A DNA stretch of 64,000 nt from DASRHT01 sp035293765 (GTDB lineage Bacteria; Chloroflexota; Ktedonobacteria; Ktedonobacterales; Ktedonobacteraceae), in NCBI GenBank assembly GCA_035293765.1, contig DATGMF010000053.1, positions 62,001 through 126,000 of the forward strand. Reading direction: 5' to 3'. Shown here piece after piece: positions 31,816 through 41,034 of the stretch. Position 1 is the stretch's first letter. Each line of letters begins with the position of its first letter. A program made the translations under genes and the position numbers. The notes under the pieces were generated by a model. That model worked only from the letters and a program-made list of their open reading frames with translations. It was not told where the DNA came from and did not search any database.

Positions 31816-33116
31816 TACTTTATACACTCCAGGACCGCAACGCATTCGATATGAGCCGTCTGGGGAAACATATCGAGCGGTTGTATTGATTGTAGATGAT
31901 AAGTTGCATGCATATGGCAGAGAATATTGAGGTCGCGCGCCAGGGTCGATGGATCGCACGAGACATAGACGATTTTAGCGACAGGATGTTGCATCAACGC
32001 GTCCAGCACACTCTGCTGGCAACCGGCGCGAGGTGGATCGATCACCAGCACATCGATTGGCGTCGCCAGGGTTGGTAAGATATCCTCAACCTTGCCTTTG
32101 AGGATTTCCACATTTGAAGCGTCGCGCAAATTCCACTGGGCATCTTTAATCGCGCTGGGCGACTCCTCGATGGCGATCACTTTGTTGACATAAGGAGCAA
32201 GCAACAGGGCGAATGTGCCCACTCCGCAATAGGCGTCGATGACCGTCATTGGGCGAGCAGGCCCTGCTGGTAGCGCGGCGGTCTGCAAGAGTCCTGCGAT
32301 CACCATGCGCGCCATTTTTTCTGCCTGGGCCGTATTGGTCTGGAAGAACGAACTTGGGCGAATGCGGAACAGCTTGCCGCCCAACTCCTCCTCCATCGTT
32401 TCGCTGTGCAGGTCAAGTCCTGCGTCGGTTAATTGTTGCGCGACTGCGGGCGTCGGCGTTGGCTGGATCATGACCTGATTGCTGACCGCGCTACAGCGAA
32501 TCAACACCTGTGGGCGTGCGTTCGGCTGCTGGCTGAGCACCTGCAATGCCTGATTGATGCGTTCATGAGCAATCGGGCATGCGGTAAGCGGGAGCACACG
32601 ATGGCTGCCTCTCGCGGTCAGCCCTGGTTGCCCTGAGCGATTAACCGAGAAGCGCATATGGTTGCGGTAGTGCCAGGGAATCGCGCAGGGTTCCGTTGGC
32701 AGCAGGGGCGGGTCGGCAAAGCCGCCGATCTCGCGCAAGAGCTGGCGTACAACCTCGCGTTTCCACTCCAGTTGGGCCTCATACCGCATATGCTGGAGCT
32801 GGCAGCCGCCGCAGATTCCGAAGACCGGGCAGGGAGCCTGTGTGCGTAGAGGCGAGGGACGATGAATCTCGGTAATCCAGACGCGAGGGGGGTGAGGCTT
32901 CCAACGGCGCGCCCGTCGTTTCGCGGGACGAGCTGGTGGGGCCTCGACGGCGATAGTGACCAGCTCTCCAGGCAAACCCGCAGGTACGCGCACAGTAAGC
33001 GTCTGTGGTATGTTTTCTGCTGTCGGTATCGTAATTTCGGCCAGCGCATCCCCTTCGCGCGTCAGTGGGCCGAGCGTGACGGTATGATATGTAATAGATT
33101 GTTCCTGTTGTATCAT
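31815..33116 (-). CDS. rlmD: 23S rRNA (uracil-5-)-methyltransferase, RlmD/RumA family
   Basis: A 433-residue SAM-dependent RNA m5U methyltransferase. An N-terminal TRAM domain (LTREGDALAEITIP) is followed by the [4Fe-4S] cysteines in CPVFGICGGCQLQHMRYEAQLEWKR. The SAM site is DAYCGVGTFALLLAP, the catalytic part VLVIDPPRAGC, and the nucleophilic cysteine lies in VYVSCDPSTLARDL. It may act on U1939 or another uridine; paralogues such as RlmCD are not excluded. It overlaps the upstream TPR gene by 4 nt (ATGA). Confidence 0.9.
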   Translation of the reverse strand: MIQQEQSITYHTVTLGPLTREGDALAEITIPTAENIPQTLTVRVPAGLPGELVTIAVEAPPARPAKRRARRWKPHPPRVWITEIHRPSPLRTQAPCPVFGICGGCQLQHMRYEAQLEWKREVVRQLLREIGGFADPPLLPTEPCAIPWHYRNHMRFSVNRSGQPGLTARGSHRVLPLTACPIAHERINQALQVLSQQPNARPQVLIRCSAVSNQVMIQPTPTPAVAQQLTDAGLDLHSETMEEELGGKLFRIRPSSFFQTNTAQAEKMARMVIAGLLQTAALPAGPARPMTVIDAYCGVGTFALLLAPYVNKVIAIEESPSAIKDAQWNLRDASNVEILKGKVEDILPTLATPIDVLVIDPPRAGCQQSVLDALMQHPVAKIVYVSCDPSTLARDLNILCHMHATYHLQSIQPLDMFPQTAHIECVAVLECIK

Positions 33117-35539
33117 CGTTTCTTTTTCGGTTTATGCTGTTTAGATTTTGGTTTGGACGATTGACGCTGGGCCGCCTTCTCAGCATTATAGCGTTGACGC
33201 GCCAACTGTACAATCTCCAACTCAGGATCGGTATTTTCAGCGTCTACAAGATAGGCGTGGGCGTTAAGCAGATCCTTGTTTTCCAGGTGCAGGAGTGTCA
33301 GAGAGGCCATCAGCTCGGCAGAGTCGGGGTTTTCTTCCAGCCCCTCTTCCAGTATCTCCAGAGCTTTTGCCAGATCGTGCTGCTGATCTGAATAGATGAA
33401 TGCTAGATTCATATAGGCATCAAGCTGCTCGGGATTCTCCTCTGTTGCCCGTAGGAAGCTTTGTTCAGCCGCTTCGTACTGCTCAAGTTTATACTGTATT
33501 TGACCGAGCGAATACCAGATCCCGGGGAAATCGGGGCTGATATCGGCGGCGCGCTGATAGTGGAGCAGGGCTTGAGCGTAATCCTCTTTGTTTTGTGCCA
33601 GCAGCGCCAGGCCAGCCTCAATCAGCGTGGTTTCCCGGGGAGATGTCTCAAACTCCTGCGCCTGGTGCAAAAGCTCTTCCGCCTCGTCAAGCTGTTTCCT
33701 CTGTGCAATCAGCGTTTGAGCGAGCATTACCGCACCGAAGGATGTTTTCTTGAGGGCGAGGGAAGTGCGCAAATCTTTTTCTGCCAGGTCGAAAAAGCGT
33801 ACTTTTTGCTCATCGTTCTCTTCCTCATCGTACGCTTCGCTCATAGCAAAGTGGACGATGGCAAGCTTTTGCAGAGCATCGGCCCGTAGATCGGGAAAGT
33901 GTTCCATCTGACGCTGCATATAAACGGCGGCCCGCTCGTGATCCTGAAGGATTTCGGCCTGATCGAAGGCGGTATTGTATATTTCGGGACTATCAAGCGG
34001 AGACCGTGCTATAAGCGCATCGGCATAGTGTAACGCAGTGCTGGTTACTTGTAGCGCCTCCTGGAGGCGGCTAGCCATATTGCCAAATTCCAGGTCCTCG
34101 TCCTCCTCATCCTCTTCGTCCTCAATGTCTTCGGCCTCGTCCTCCTCAATATCTTCGTCCTCTTCGTCCTCGTATTCCTCCTCGGCCTCTTCTCTGAGCT
34201 GCTCCAATCGATCTGCGGCGAGCGCGGCAATTTCATCCAGGTGTTGCTTGAGTTCTTCTATGGAGAGATTCCGCAGGGCAGCGCCTTCATCGGTGATACT
34301 ATGCAGGCGCAGCTCGCCGTCCTCTTCAATGAAGGTATAGCTGCTCCAGAACCAGTGGCGGCGCGTCTCCTGGTAGACGGCAGTGGCAGTCGGCAGCTCT
34401 TTCAGTTCGCTACTCAAAGGCGTATCGGTGAATTCGAACGACCAGCCAGCATCGACGATCAATGGCGCCTCCTCGTCGTCAGCTTCGCGTTCCCGCATAA
34501 ATGTGCTGCGGAAATTGGCCGGTTTTGCTTCAGCATTCCACGCGCGGCGGCGCGCGATCCATTCATCGCGTGAAAGGCCATCGCGCAGGGGGCTGTCGCT
34601 GGCAAGCTGATCGTAGACGGCTTCGTAATCCTCGTCAACCCAATCTTGTAAAAGAGAAGCCGTAAGCTCCCCTGCCTCCGACATCGCAAAGACTTCTTCC
34701 AGCAGTGAGGAGAGAGAAGCGTAAGGATCAAGGCTCTCCCCAGCCTCATCAGATTCGTCGTCCTTAGAATCTGCGAATGCCTCGTCTTCGGTGGCGGGAT
34801 GCAGAACCAGGCGCTCGATCAGAGACAGATTGCGCCTGTAGTCAGGATGAGGGGATGTGCCGGTGCGTTTATTGGTAGCAAGAGCTTCCTCGATCAGGCG
34901 TCGCCCTTCTGCCAGAGTACAATTGGTCAGGCGGATATCTGTCGGCTGCGAACGCATATAGGCGATTTGTTCTTCGGCCTGGCGTTTATTGATGACGCGG
35001 GTAAAGAAATCCTTGATGCCATCATGCCAGAATTCGAGCAGAAAGCCCATCATCCGTACGTCCTTGTAGCCTTGCTCAAAAAATAGCAAGAGCTGCATCT
35101 GTCCGGTCTCGCGCGTGTCAGTATACAATGCCTGCCAGAAGTGAGCAGGGGTGTTGAGATCAACATCAGGTTCAACAATTGGAGCAGGCGCGACTGGTGG
35201 CTTCCAATGTGGATACAGGTGTATTTCTTCTAGCTGAATCAGCGCACGGCGAGCCGCTTTACGCGTCTCTTTAGCGGCGGCGAATGTATTGACGGCTTGC
35301 AGCACATCGGCAGCGTCAAGCGTGCCCTCTTTCGTCAACGCTTTCAAAAACGCGACCTGCGTGGCTTCCGGCATCTCGTTAATGGAGGCGATGGCGGTCT
35401 CTACCTGTACAGGCGTCGCACTGCTACGCACAGCCTGGGCTATCTGATGATATTGCCCGAGCTGCTGCTGGACTTGCGTAATATCTACCGGCTGATTCGC
35501 CTGATCGGATCGTTGCTTCTCGCGTTTTTTGTTTCCCAT
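33113..35539 (-). CDS. Large TPR protein with acidic segment (paralogue B)
   Basis: An 808-residue cytoplasmic protein. Residues 1-440 are an uncharacterised helical region (with YPHWKPPVAPAP and a NTF2-like-looking block WNAEAKPANFRSTFM..RRHWFWSSYTFIEEDGELRL). A strongly acidic run of Glu and Asp follows at about residues 440-485, and then about eight TPR units (for example IWYSLGQIQYKLEQYEAAEQSFLRA and AYMNLAFIYSDQQHDLAKAL). GGGAGG precedes ATG 35539. It is a tandem paralogue of the next gene upstream. TPRs mediate protein-protein binding; the partner is unknown. Coupling to rlmD suggests co-expression rather than a proven link to RNA. Confidence 0.75.
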   Translation of the reverse strand: MGNKKREKQRSDQANQPVDITQVQQQLGQYHQIAQAVRSSATPVQVETAIASINEMPEATQVAFLKALTKEGTLDAADVLQAVNTFAAAKETRKAARRALIQLEEIHLYPHWKPPVAPAPIVEPDVDLNTPAHFWQALYTDTRETGQMQLLLFFEQGYKDVRMMGFLLEFWHDGIKDFFTRVINKRQAEEQIAYMRSQPTDIRLTNCTLAEGRRLIEEALATNKRTGTSPHPDYRRNLSLIERLVLHPATEDEAFADSKDDESDEAGESLDPYASLSSLLEEVFAMSEAGELTASLLQDWVDEDYEAVYDQLASDSPLRDGLSRDEWIARRRAWNAEAKPANFRSTFMREREADDEEAPLIVDAGWSFEFTDTPLSSELKELPTATAVYQETRRHWFWSSYTFIEEDGELRLHSITDEGAALRNLSIEELKQHLDEIAALAADRLEQLREEAEEEYEDEEDEDIEEDEAEDIEDEEDEEDEDLEFGNMASRLQEALQVTSTALHYADALIARSPLDSPEIYNTAFDQAEILQDHERAAVYMQRQMEHFPDLRADALQKLAIVHFAMSEAYDEEENDEQKVRFFDLAEKDLRTSLALKKTSFGAVMLAQTLIAQRKQLDEAEELLHQAQEFETSPRETTLIEAGLALLAQNKEDYAQALLHYQRAADISPDFPGIWYSLGQIQYKLEQYEAAEQSFLRATEENPEQLDAYMNLAFIYSDQQHDLAKALEILEEGLEENPDSAELMASLTLLHLENKDLLNAHAYLVDAENTDPELEIVQLARQRYNAEKAAQRQSSKPKSKQHKPKKKR

Positions 35540-35572
35540 GATCTCTCCCTCCCGACACGTTCTCACGCGCCG

Positions 35573-37801
35573 CTATCTCTTCTTTGCTGTGTGGGCCTGC
35601 ATTTGCTGTCGGACGCGCTGAATAACTTCTGATGCGGGATCAATAGCTTCAGCCCTGGCTAGTTGTTGCTGGGCCGCATTGGTATCGCCGATTTCAATCA
35701 AAACAGAAGCCAGTAGCGCGCGCAGAGTGGCTGAATCTGGATTGGCCCGTACGCCCTGTTCTGCAATCTCACGAGCTTGCTGCGTATCTCCCTGATTCAT
35801 ATTAATTGCCATGAGTTCACTGTAGGAGCGAATATCGTTTGGATCAACCTGAATGGCGCGCTGATAATACGTTTTGGCCTCATCAAATCGCCCCAGCAGG
35901 CGGTGAGCGAAGCCCAGATTGAACCAGATGGCGGGATAAGCGGGGTCGAGCTCTGCGACGCGTAGATAATGCGGGATGGCTTCATCCATGCGTTCGCGCC
36001 GCATTCCAATATTGCCGAGGCCAGCTTCAATGGTGCTCTCCTCGTTCTGGCCGGGCGATAGCTCCTTTGCTTGCAGTAGTTCGGCTTCAGCCTCATCGTT
36101 GCGCCCTTGATTGAGCAGCAGCTCTCCCATCAGGATATGGTTGATGGCGCGTGCAGGTTCAAGCTCGATAGCCTCGCGGGTGGTTGCTTCCGCGCGCGTA
36201 AGAAAGCGCTCCTGCCAGCCGGCCATCTGAGGATCGCCGTCATATTTGTAAGCTAGGCTGACCATCGTAGAGGCCAGGCGCCGTAGAGCATCGCCCCGCC
36301 CCTCCGCGAAACGGCGGGCCATGCGTTCCAGGTAGACCATCATCAGTTCGGGATTGCCAATAGCCAGCGCGGCCTGGTATGCCTGCGTATAAACGGTATA
36401 ATCGAGCGGAAGATGCGCGATCAAAGCATCGTAGAAGTGCATTAGCTGCGTCAGACGCCAGGATAATTCTTCTATCAACCCGTCGGGGTTGGTCTCACGT
36501 TGTTGGACGCGCTCCTCCACCACTTTTTCATACTCTTCAATGCGTTGCTGTAGCTCTCTAATTGAGAGCCCCTGGGCGTTAGCTCCTTCGTCGGCAACAT
36601 TTTGGATGCGCCATACGTCCTGTTCGCGTATCAGCGTGTAGCTGGTCCAGAACCAGCGCCTGTTAGTTTCTTTATTGATGGCAGTCCCCATCGGCATCTC
36701 TTTCAAGGTGCCGCTAAGAGGAGTATCGAGTAGCTCAAGTGACCAGCCGAGCTCAATTTCTTTACGCGTTGCCGGGCGCGAGCCGACGGTAGGAGTGGGG
36801 AGCCAGAGCGCACTCTGGCTGCGTTCGCGTTCATGGACGAAGCCAAGCTCCAGATGTGCTGGATGAGCTTCATCGGCCCAGGCGCGTCGCTGTGCGATCC
36901 ACTCATCGCGCGCGAGGTTATCGCGAACGCTGCTGTTGCTGGAAAGCAGGTCGTAAGCCAGCCCGTAGTCTCCCATCGACCACGCGCCGATAAAGTTGAT
37001 TGCTACTTCCGATTCATCCAGCTCAGGATTGATAAATGTCAGCCCGCGATCCTCCCCTAAATCGGCTGTTGTTTGTAGCAGCAGATTGTTGATGGTAGGA
37101 AGATTGTTGCGATAGGAGCGCGCAGGCTCACTGCCACGCCAGGCATTAACGGAGAGCGCATCCTCGACCAGGCGTCTGGCCTCGGCCAGCGTGCATGCAA
37201 CCTTTGGTATTTGCGCCATCTGTGCTCGCATCGTCTCGATGTATTCATCAATGCGGCGTTTCGAGCCGAGGTCAACCAGAACTTCTTTGACGCCCTCTTT
37301 CCAGTAGTCGAGTTGAAAGACGAGGAGGCGCGCTTCGCTGTAGTCGTATCCCTGTTCCCAGCACAGGACAAGCTCCATCTCCCCTTCCTCGCGCGTCTGC
37401 GTGGCCCAGCTCTTCCAGAGGCGTGGAGGGTTAGCGACATTAACCTGAACGGCTGGAGCGCGGGTAATAGGTGGCGTCCAGTGAGGGTACGTTTTCGTCG
37501 CCTCCAGGCGGATGAGCGAGCGGCGCGCCTCTTTGCGCACCTCTTTATTCGGGCTAAGCGCGTTCATGCCTGCCACGATATCGGCGGCATCGCTATCATG
37601 CTCCCTTGACAGGCTTTTGAGCAAGGCCATCTGGGCCGCTTCCGATAGCTCATTAATTTCATTGAGCGCATCCTCTGCCTGGGCTTGCTCCGCGCTGGTA
37701 TGTAAACGCTCTGCTAGCGCGTGATAGCGTGCGAGCAGGTGTTGTACCTGATCATTTTCTGCTGTTGAAAGCTGTGTACCGACTTCTTTTTTACGTGACA
37801 T
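35573..37801 (-). CDS. Large TPR protein (paralogue A), first gene of operon
   Basis: A 742-residue relative of the downstream protein; both share the N-terminal blocks (INEL.EAAQMALLKSLSRE..DAADI, RKEARRSLIRLEATKTYPHW, CTLAEARRLVEDAL, RRWFWTSYTLI) and C-terminal TPRs (IWFNLGFAHRLLGRFDEAKTYYQRA). It lacks the acidic run. ATG 37801 is chosen since frames further upstream run through the terminator-bearing spacer. It lies 33 bp before paralogue B. The pair probably arose by duplication. Confidence 0.75.
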   Translation of the reverse strand: MSRKKEVGTQLSTAENDQVQHLLARYHALAERLHTSAEQAQAEDALNEINELSEAAQMALLKSLSREHDSDAADIVAGMNALSPNKEVRKEARRSLIRLEATKTYPHWTPPITRAPAVQVNVANPPRLWKSWATQTREEGEMELVLCWEQGYDYSEARLLVFQLDYWKEGVKEVLVDLGSKRRIDEYIETMRAQMAQIPKVACTLAEARRLVEDALSVNAWRGSEPARSYRNNLPTINNLLLQTTADLGEDRGLTFINPELDESEVAINFIGAWSMGDYGLAYDLLSSNSSVRDNLARDEWIAQRRAWADEAHPAHLELGFVHERERSQSALWLPTPTVGSRPATRKEIELGWSLELLDTPLSGTLKEMPMGTAINKETNRRWFWTSYTLIREQDVWRIQNVADEGANAQGLSIRELQQRIEEYEKVVEERVQQRETNPDGLIEELSWRLTQLMHFYDALIAHLPLDYTVYTQAYQAALAIGNPELMMVYLERMARRFAEGRGDALRRLASTMVSLAYKYDGDPQMAGWQERFLTRAEATTREAIELEPARAINHILMGELLLNQGRNDEAEAELLQAKELSPGQNEESTIEAGLGNIGMRRERMDEAIPHYLRVAELDPAYPAIWFNLGFAHRLLGRFDEAKTYYQRAIQVDPNDIRSYSELMAINMNQGDTQQAREIAEQGVRANPDSATLRALLASVLIEIGDTNAAQQQLARAEAIDPASEVIQRVRQQMQAHTAKKR

Positions 37802-37884
37802 AATCGCTCGCCTCTTCTCGCAACGACTTCGTACATGGTGACGATTGTACCACGTACGATGCATTGAGGGAAGATTGCAATGAT

Positions 37885-37919
37885 AAAAATGCCAGGCACG
37901 CATAAAATGCCAGGCATTT
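37885..37919 (-). terminator. Terminator of the upstream GT-C gene
   Basis: On the minus strand AAATGCC (37919-37913) pairs with GGCATTTTT (37893-37885), with the U-run at the end of the right arm. The unit AAAATGCCAGGCA is repeated twice in tandem on the plus strand. Confidence 0.5.
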
Positions 37920-37961
37920 GGGCTAGGAGTAACAAATTGCTCTTGTGGACTGTGTAGCAGG

Positions 37962-39449
37962 TTATATGCCAATGGGAGCCAGGGCACCCATCCGCTTACT
38001 CATGCGGCTCTGCCCGGCAGTGGCTATTGCAGGCTCAGGGGAGGGCCGTATTTTCGCGATCAGCAGAATAAAAATCGGGAAAGCAGAGCAGTAGAAGTAC
38101 GAGGGCAGGCTCCTCCACGCGAAGAACAGCGGCAGGACTGCCAGCAACATAGCGGCCTCTGGAGCTTTCCGGCAGAGACGCCAGTACCAGGCCAGTGAGA
38201 ACAGCAGCGCGGCTGCTTCCAGCATACTGTAGACCCATTGAGGGAAGAAGGGCAGCAGGTGCGTCACGCTGAGGTTGACAATACCCACGCCCATCGGGAA
38301 CATCGGGTCCACCACGGGAGCCAGCACGCCCGCGAGCCAGGCGTGAGGGTTCCACAGAATAAAGGGCAGATTGATCGCGAGGCCAATGCTACCTGCGATA
38401 GTCAGGCGGTAGGCGGTTTCTTTGAGACCATACTGGCGATAGACCATGATCAGATAGAACGGGATAAAGAACCAGGCGATTTGCTTGCTTGCCAGGGCCA
38501 GGCCGAAGAAGATGGCGGAGCGCCAGCGATGATCGCGTAGCAGCCAGACCAGCGCTATCAGCAGGGTATAAAAAATGTCCAGGTTGCCGCCAACGGTTGA
38601 GGACCACATGGGAATGTTCGCCATTGTGAGCAGAAGCACCCAGGGGCGTAATACCGGGTGAGCTGCTCGCCAGGCGACAAAGACCAGTGCAGCATAACTC
38701 AGCATATAGAATGGCAGCACATTATAGTTTTTGAACAGGGCAAAGGGTAGCAAGGTCAGGAATGAAAGCGCCGGATAGCTCACTTTGGACTCGAACTCGG
38801 GCGCGGCCCCTGCCTTGAGATCGGTGTCGAGCACTGTCTGAAACTCGACCATTGTTGGGTAATCGAGGCGGTTGGCGAACTGGCCCACGCGCAGCGGCGT
38901 TGTCCAGTTTGGCTGGATGGGAAAACGCCGGGCCAGATCCAGCATATTCGAGTCAGTGTAGGGGTTGCGGCCCTCTATCAGCAAGATAGCAGCATTCGTA
39001 TCGAGAGAAGTGCCATCGTTAGAGAACTGCGGCGCTAAGAAACACATCATCAGGCCGCGACCCAGCTCAATGCCGCCCGCGATGGTCAGGAGCAGCGTCA
39101 GGGTCAGGACGATGCGCTGCCAGCGGGCGGGGTACTTTGCAGTTTGCTGTGCCTGTTGTGGACGAGCCGGGCGGATAGCCATCCACATCGCGTAGAAGCT
39201 ACCCAGGATCAGCGCGAAGGGAATAAGCGAACCAACGGGCATCAAATAGGGAATATACCAGCTATGATCTATTTCATTGAGAGCTTGAAAAATAAATGCG
39301 AGACCGATCCATACAGCTCTTCTTTGCAATTCGACGATGGGACGATTATCTGCTGTATCTTCCGCAAAGAAGAGCTTCATCCACTGATAGGTGAATAGAC
39401 GTTTTACCTCTGGTCGAGTAGTCTGTGTGAAAGCAGATCGCTGCTCCAT
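37962..39449 (-). CDS. Polytopic GT-C-type glycosyltransferase (GT87-like)
   Basis: A 495-residue protein with about ten membrane segments. The GRNPYTDSNM stretch, an extracytoplasmic loop after an early acidic position, and the SYPALSFLTLLPF and SKQIAWFFIPFYLIM segments resemble the GT87/DUF2029 polyprenyl-phosphate-mannose-dependent mannosyltransferases. These transfer sugars on the outer face of the membrane during cell-wall glycan assembly. Its substrate is unknown. It stands alone between a promoter-like spacer and the terminator at 37885-37919. Confidence 0.72.
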   Translation of the reverse strand: MEQRSAFTQTTRPEVKRLFTYQWMKLFFAEDTADNRPIVELQRRAVWIGLAFIFQALNEIDHSWYIPYLMPVGSLIPFALILGSFYAMWMAIRPARPQQAQQTAKYPARWQRIVLTLTLLLTIAGGIELGRGLMMCFLAPQFSNDGTSLDTNAAILLIEGRNPYTDSNMLDLARRFPIQPNWTTPLRVGQFANRLDYPTMVEFQTVLDTDLKAGAAPEFESKVSYPALSFLTLLPFALFKNYNVLPFYMLSYAALVFVAWRAAHPVLRPWVLLLTMANIPMWSSTVGGNLDIFYTLLIALVWLLRDHRWRSAIFFGLALASKQIAWFFIPFYLIMVYRQYGLKETAYRLTIAGSIGLAINLPFILWNPHAWLAGVLAPVVDPMFPMGVGIVNLSVTHLLPFFPQWVYSMLEAAALLFSLAWYWRLCRKAPEAAMLLAVLPLFFAWRSLPSYFYCSAFPIFILLIAKIRPSPEPAIATAGQSRMSKRMGALAPIGI

Positions 39450-39774
39450 AGCTATGCACGTATCGCCGCTATTGTGGCATCAAGTTCCTCTCATGTAGGG
39501 GCGTGGCTTGCCCTTGCCCAGAATCAAAATATGCTGCGGGTCTGCGTGCTTTTACCTCCCATCGTAGTACCGAGAGCCCTGACTCTCCTCGATAAGATCC
39601 ACACAAGGGGATTTCTCGGTCTGCGTCTTACAACGAAAGGGGAAAGTAATATGTCACAAAAATGAGAGACTGAACTTGAAAAATGTGCTTGCATAAGGCC
39701 AATTTGCTCACCAAAAACGAGGCTTTTATGTTATGATTGTAGGGGATGGGTTCGGAGAGGTTCATGGAGGAAGA
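39450..39774. other. Spacer with GTAGGGG palindrome remnant and hicA promoter
   Basis: Contains GTAGGGGCGTGGCTTG (39495-39510), a member of the loose GTAGGGG intergenic class, a 4-codon frame after a good Shine-Dalgarno at 39640-39665 that is not a gene, and the promoter at 39704-39732. Nothing else is recognised. Confidence 0.5.
39704..39732 (+). promoter_or_regulatory. Probable promoter of the second hicAB module
   Basis: TTGCTC (39704-39709), 17 bp, TATGTT (39727-39732), about 43 bp before the hicA start codon. Confidence 0.5.
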
Positions 39775-39987
39775 ATGCCACCTAAAATCAAGAAGTTGAA
39801 GGCAGCTCTGTCTCGTGCGGGATTTTATTCAAGATCGGCTAAAGGAAGTCATACGGTGTAGCGGCACCCGGCATACCCTGATCTTCGTGTTACCCTAGCA
39901 GGTAAAGATGGAAATGATGCGCAAGAATATCAAATTGACGATGTGAAAGAGGCACTAAGAAGGGTAGGCAGAAGCTATGATGTCTGA
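39775..39987 (+). pseudogene. hicA: HicA toxin gene with an in-frame amber codon
   Basis: ATG 39775 (GGAGG 6 nt upstream) encodes PPKIKKLKAALSRAGFYSRS, then AKGSHTV, then TAG (39859-39861). Beyond it the same frame continues without change as RHPAYPDLRVTLAGKDGNDAQ and EYQIDDVKEALRRVGRSYDV to a TGA at 39985. This is a full HicA of 70 residues in which the codon after SHTV should be tryptophan (TGG), the usual residue at this place in this HicA subgroup. The toxin is thus truncated just after its catalytic histidine. The lesion is recent, because nothing else is damaged. It overlaps hicB by 11 nt. Confidence 0.82.
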
Positions 39988-40198
39988 ACGCTTTTCACCT
40001 GAGCATTATTCAATGGTTATTCGATGGGATCCCAGGGATAACATTTATGTTGTGAGCGTGCCTGAGCTTCCTGGGTGCAAATCACATGGCAAGACCTACG
40101 AAAAGGCGATTAAGAATGCTCTGGAAGCTATCGAGCTTTGGATTGAGGACGCCAGGAAATCAGGAGACCCGATTCCACCCCCAATGGTGACAGCGTGA
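39977..40198 (+). CDS. hicB: HicB-family antitoxin, partner of the disrupted hicA
   Basis: A 73-residue HicB: EHYSMVIRWDPRDNIYVVSVPELPGCKSHGKTYEKAIKNALEAIELWIEDARKSGDPIPPP. It starts at ATG 39977 within the end of hicA; a second ATG follows at once. It is intact while its toxin is broken, which is the order of loss expected when a toxin-antitoxin pair decays. Confidence 0.85.
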   Translation: MMSERFSPEHYSMVIRWDPRDNIYVVSVPELPGCKSHGKTYEKAIKNALEAIELWIEDARKSGDPIPPPMVTA

Positions 40199-40201
40199 CT
40201 T

Positions 40202-40693
40202 TCAGCTTTGTGTGTTGGCCTGGTGACTAAGTGGTAAACGGAAATACAGCTCGCGATGCTGGAGCTGGAAACCCAGTGCTTCGTAAAGACGGATCGCGGG
40301 TTTGTTTTGCTCCCAGACATGCAGATCAATCGCAGAGAGCCTGTATTCGGTGCGGGCGAAGTGGATAATGTGCTGGAGCAAATGCTTTGCCAGTCCCTTG
40401 CCACGCTGCTCCGGGTGAACAACGACGCGCTTCACATAGCCTATACTATCGGGCAACTCGGGAGGGGGAAGCATCAATTCGGCTTTAGCGACCGCGACGC
40501 CGGCGACCTCTGCCAGGAAGATCAGCGTGCGCGTGTGGGTAGAGGGATCGACGGAGCCGAAATATTGCTCCATTGCCCGGTCAATATTGCGTGTGGGCGA
40601 GGTGCTAAAACTATCGAGTTTTTCAATCTGCTCAATGTCTTCTGCTGTCGCGATACGAATAACCAACGTCGTTGTTGGTGGCTGCTCAGTCAT
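40202..40693 (-). CDS. GNAT-family N-acetyltransferase
   Basis: A 163-residue acetyl-CoA-dependent acyltransferase: N-terminal IRIATAEDIEQIEKL, the acetyl-CoA loop VVHPEQRGKGLAKHLLQHI (the QxxGxG/A motif), and NKPAIRLYEALGFQLQHRELYFRLPL. The acceptor cannot be predicted. It is convergent with hicB, with only 3 bp between the stops. Confidence 0.85.
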   Translation of the reverse strand: MTEQPPTTTLVIRIATAEDIEQIEKLDSFSTSPTRNIDRAMEQYFGSVDPSTHTRTLIFLAEVAGVAVAKAELMLPPPELPDSIGYVKRVVVHPEQRGKGLAKHLLQHIIHFARTEYRLSAIDLHVWEQNKPAIRLYEALGFQLQHRELYFRLPLSHQANTQS

Positions 40694-40737
40694 AATAGGT
40701 ATCCTGCCAACTTAAAAGGACGAAAGAAAAAAGCGGT

Positions 40738-40938
40738 TTACGGTTGTTTCTTGCGGGGGAGCATCAGGAGCGAAACAAGGGCATAGCCTGCGCAACCCAG
40801 GATGAGCAGTGAATAGACGACCTGCTCGCCATCTTTGATCGGCCAGGTTAACGAGGAGGTTAACATGGCAAGCCCCCACCAGAGAAAGCCAACGAAGACG
40901 GCAAATAAAAGTATGGTGCTCATAAATTTCTTCGGCAT
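40738..40938 (-). CDS. Small two-helix membrane protein
   Basis: A 66-residue protein: basic start MPKKF, membrane segment STILLFAVFVGFLWWGLAML, short polar turn with WPIKDGEQ, second segment VVYSLLILGCAGYALVSLLML and basic end PRKKQP, so both ends are probably cytoplasmic. AAGAGGA lies upstream at proper spacing. Function unknown. Confidence 0.6.
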   Translation of the reverse strand: MPKKFMSTILLFAVFVGFLWWGLAMLTSSLTWPIKDGEQVVYSLLILGCAGYALVSLLMLPRKKQP

Positions 40939-41034
40939 TGGATTAATCCTCTTGATCTGCGGAAAATATCTGCTTGATGCGCTCTGATAATTATTATAGC
41001 ATATCCTGACTAGCGGGTCCGTAGGCGGGTACGG

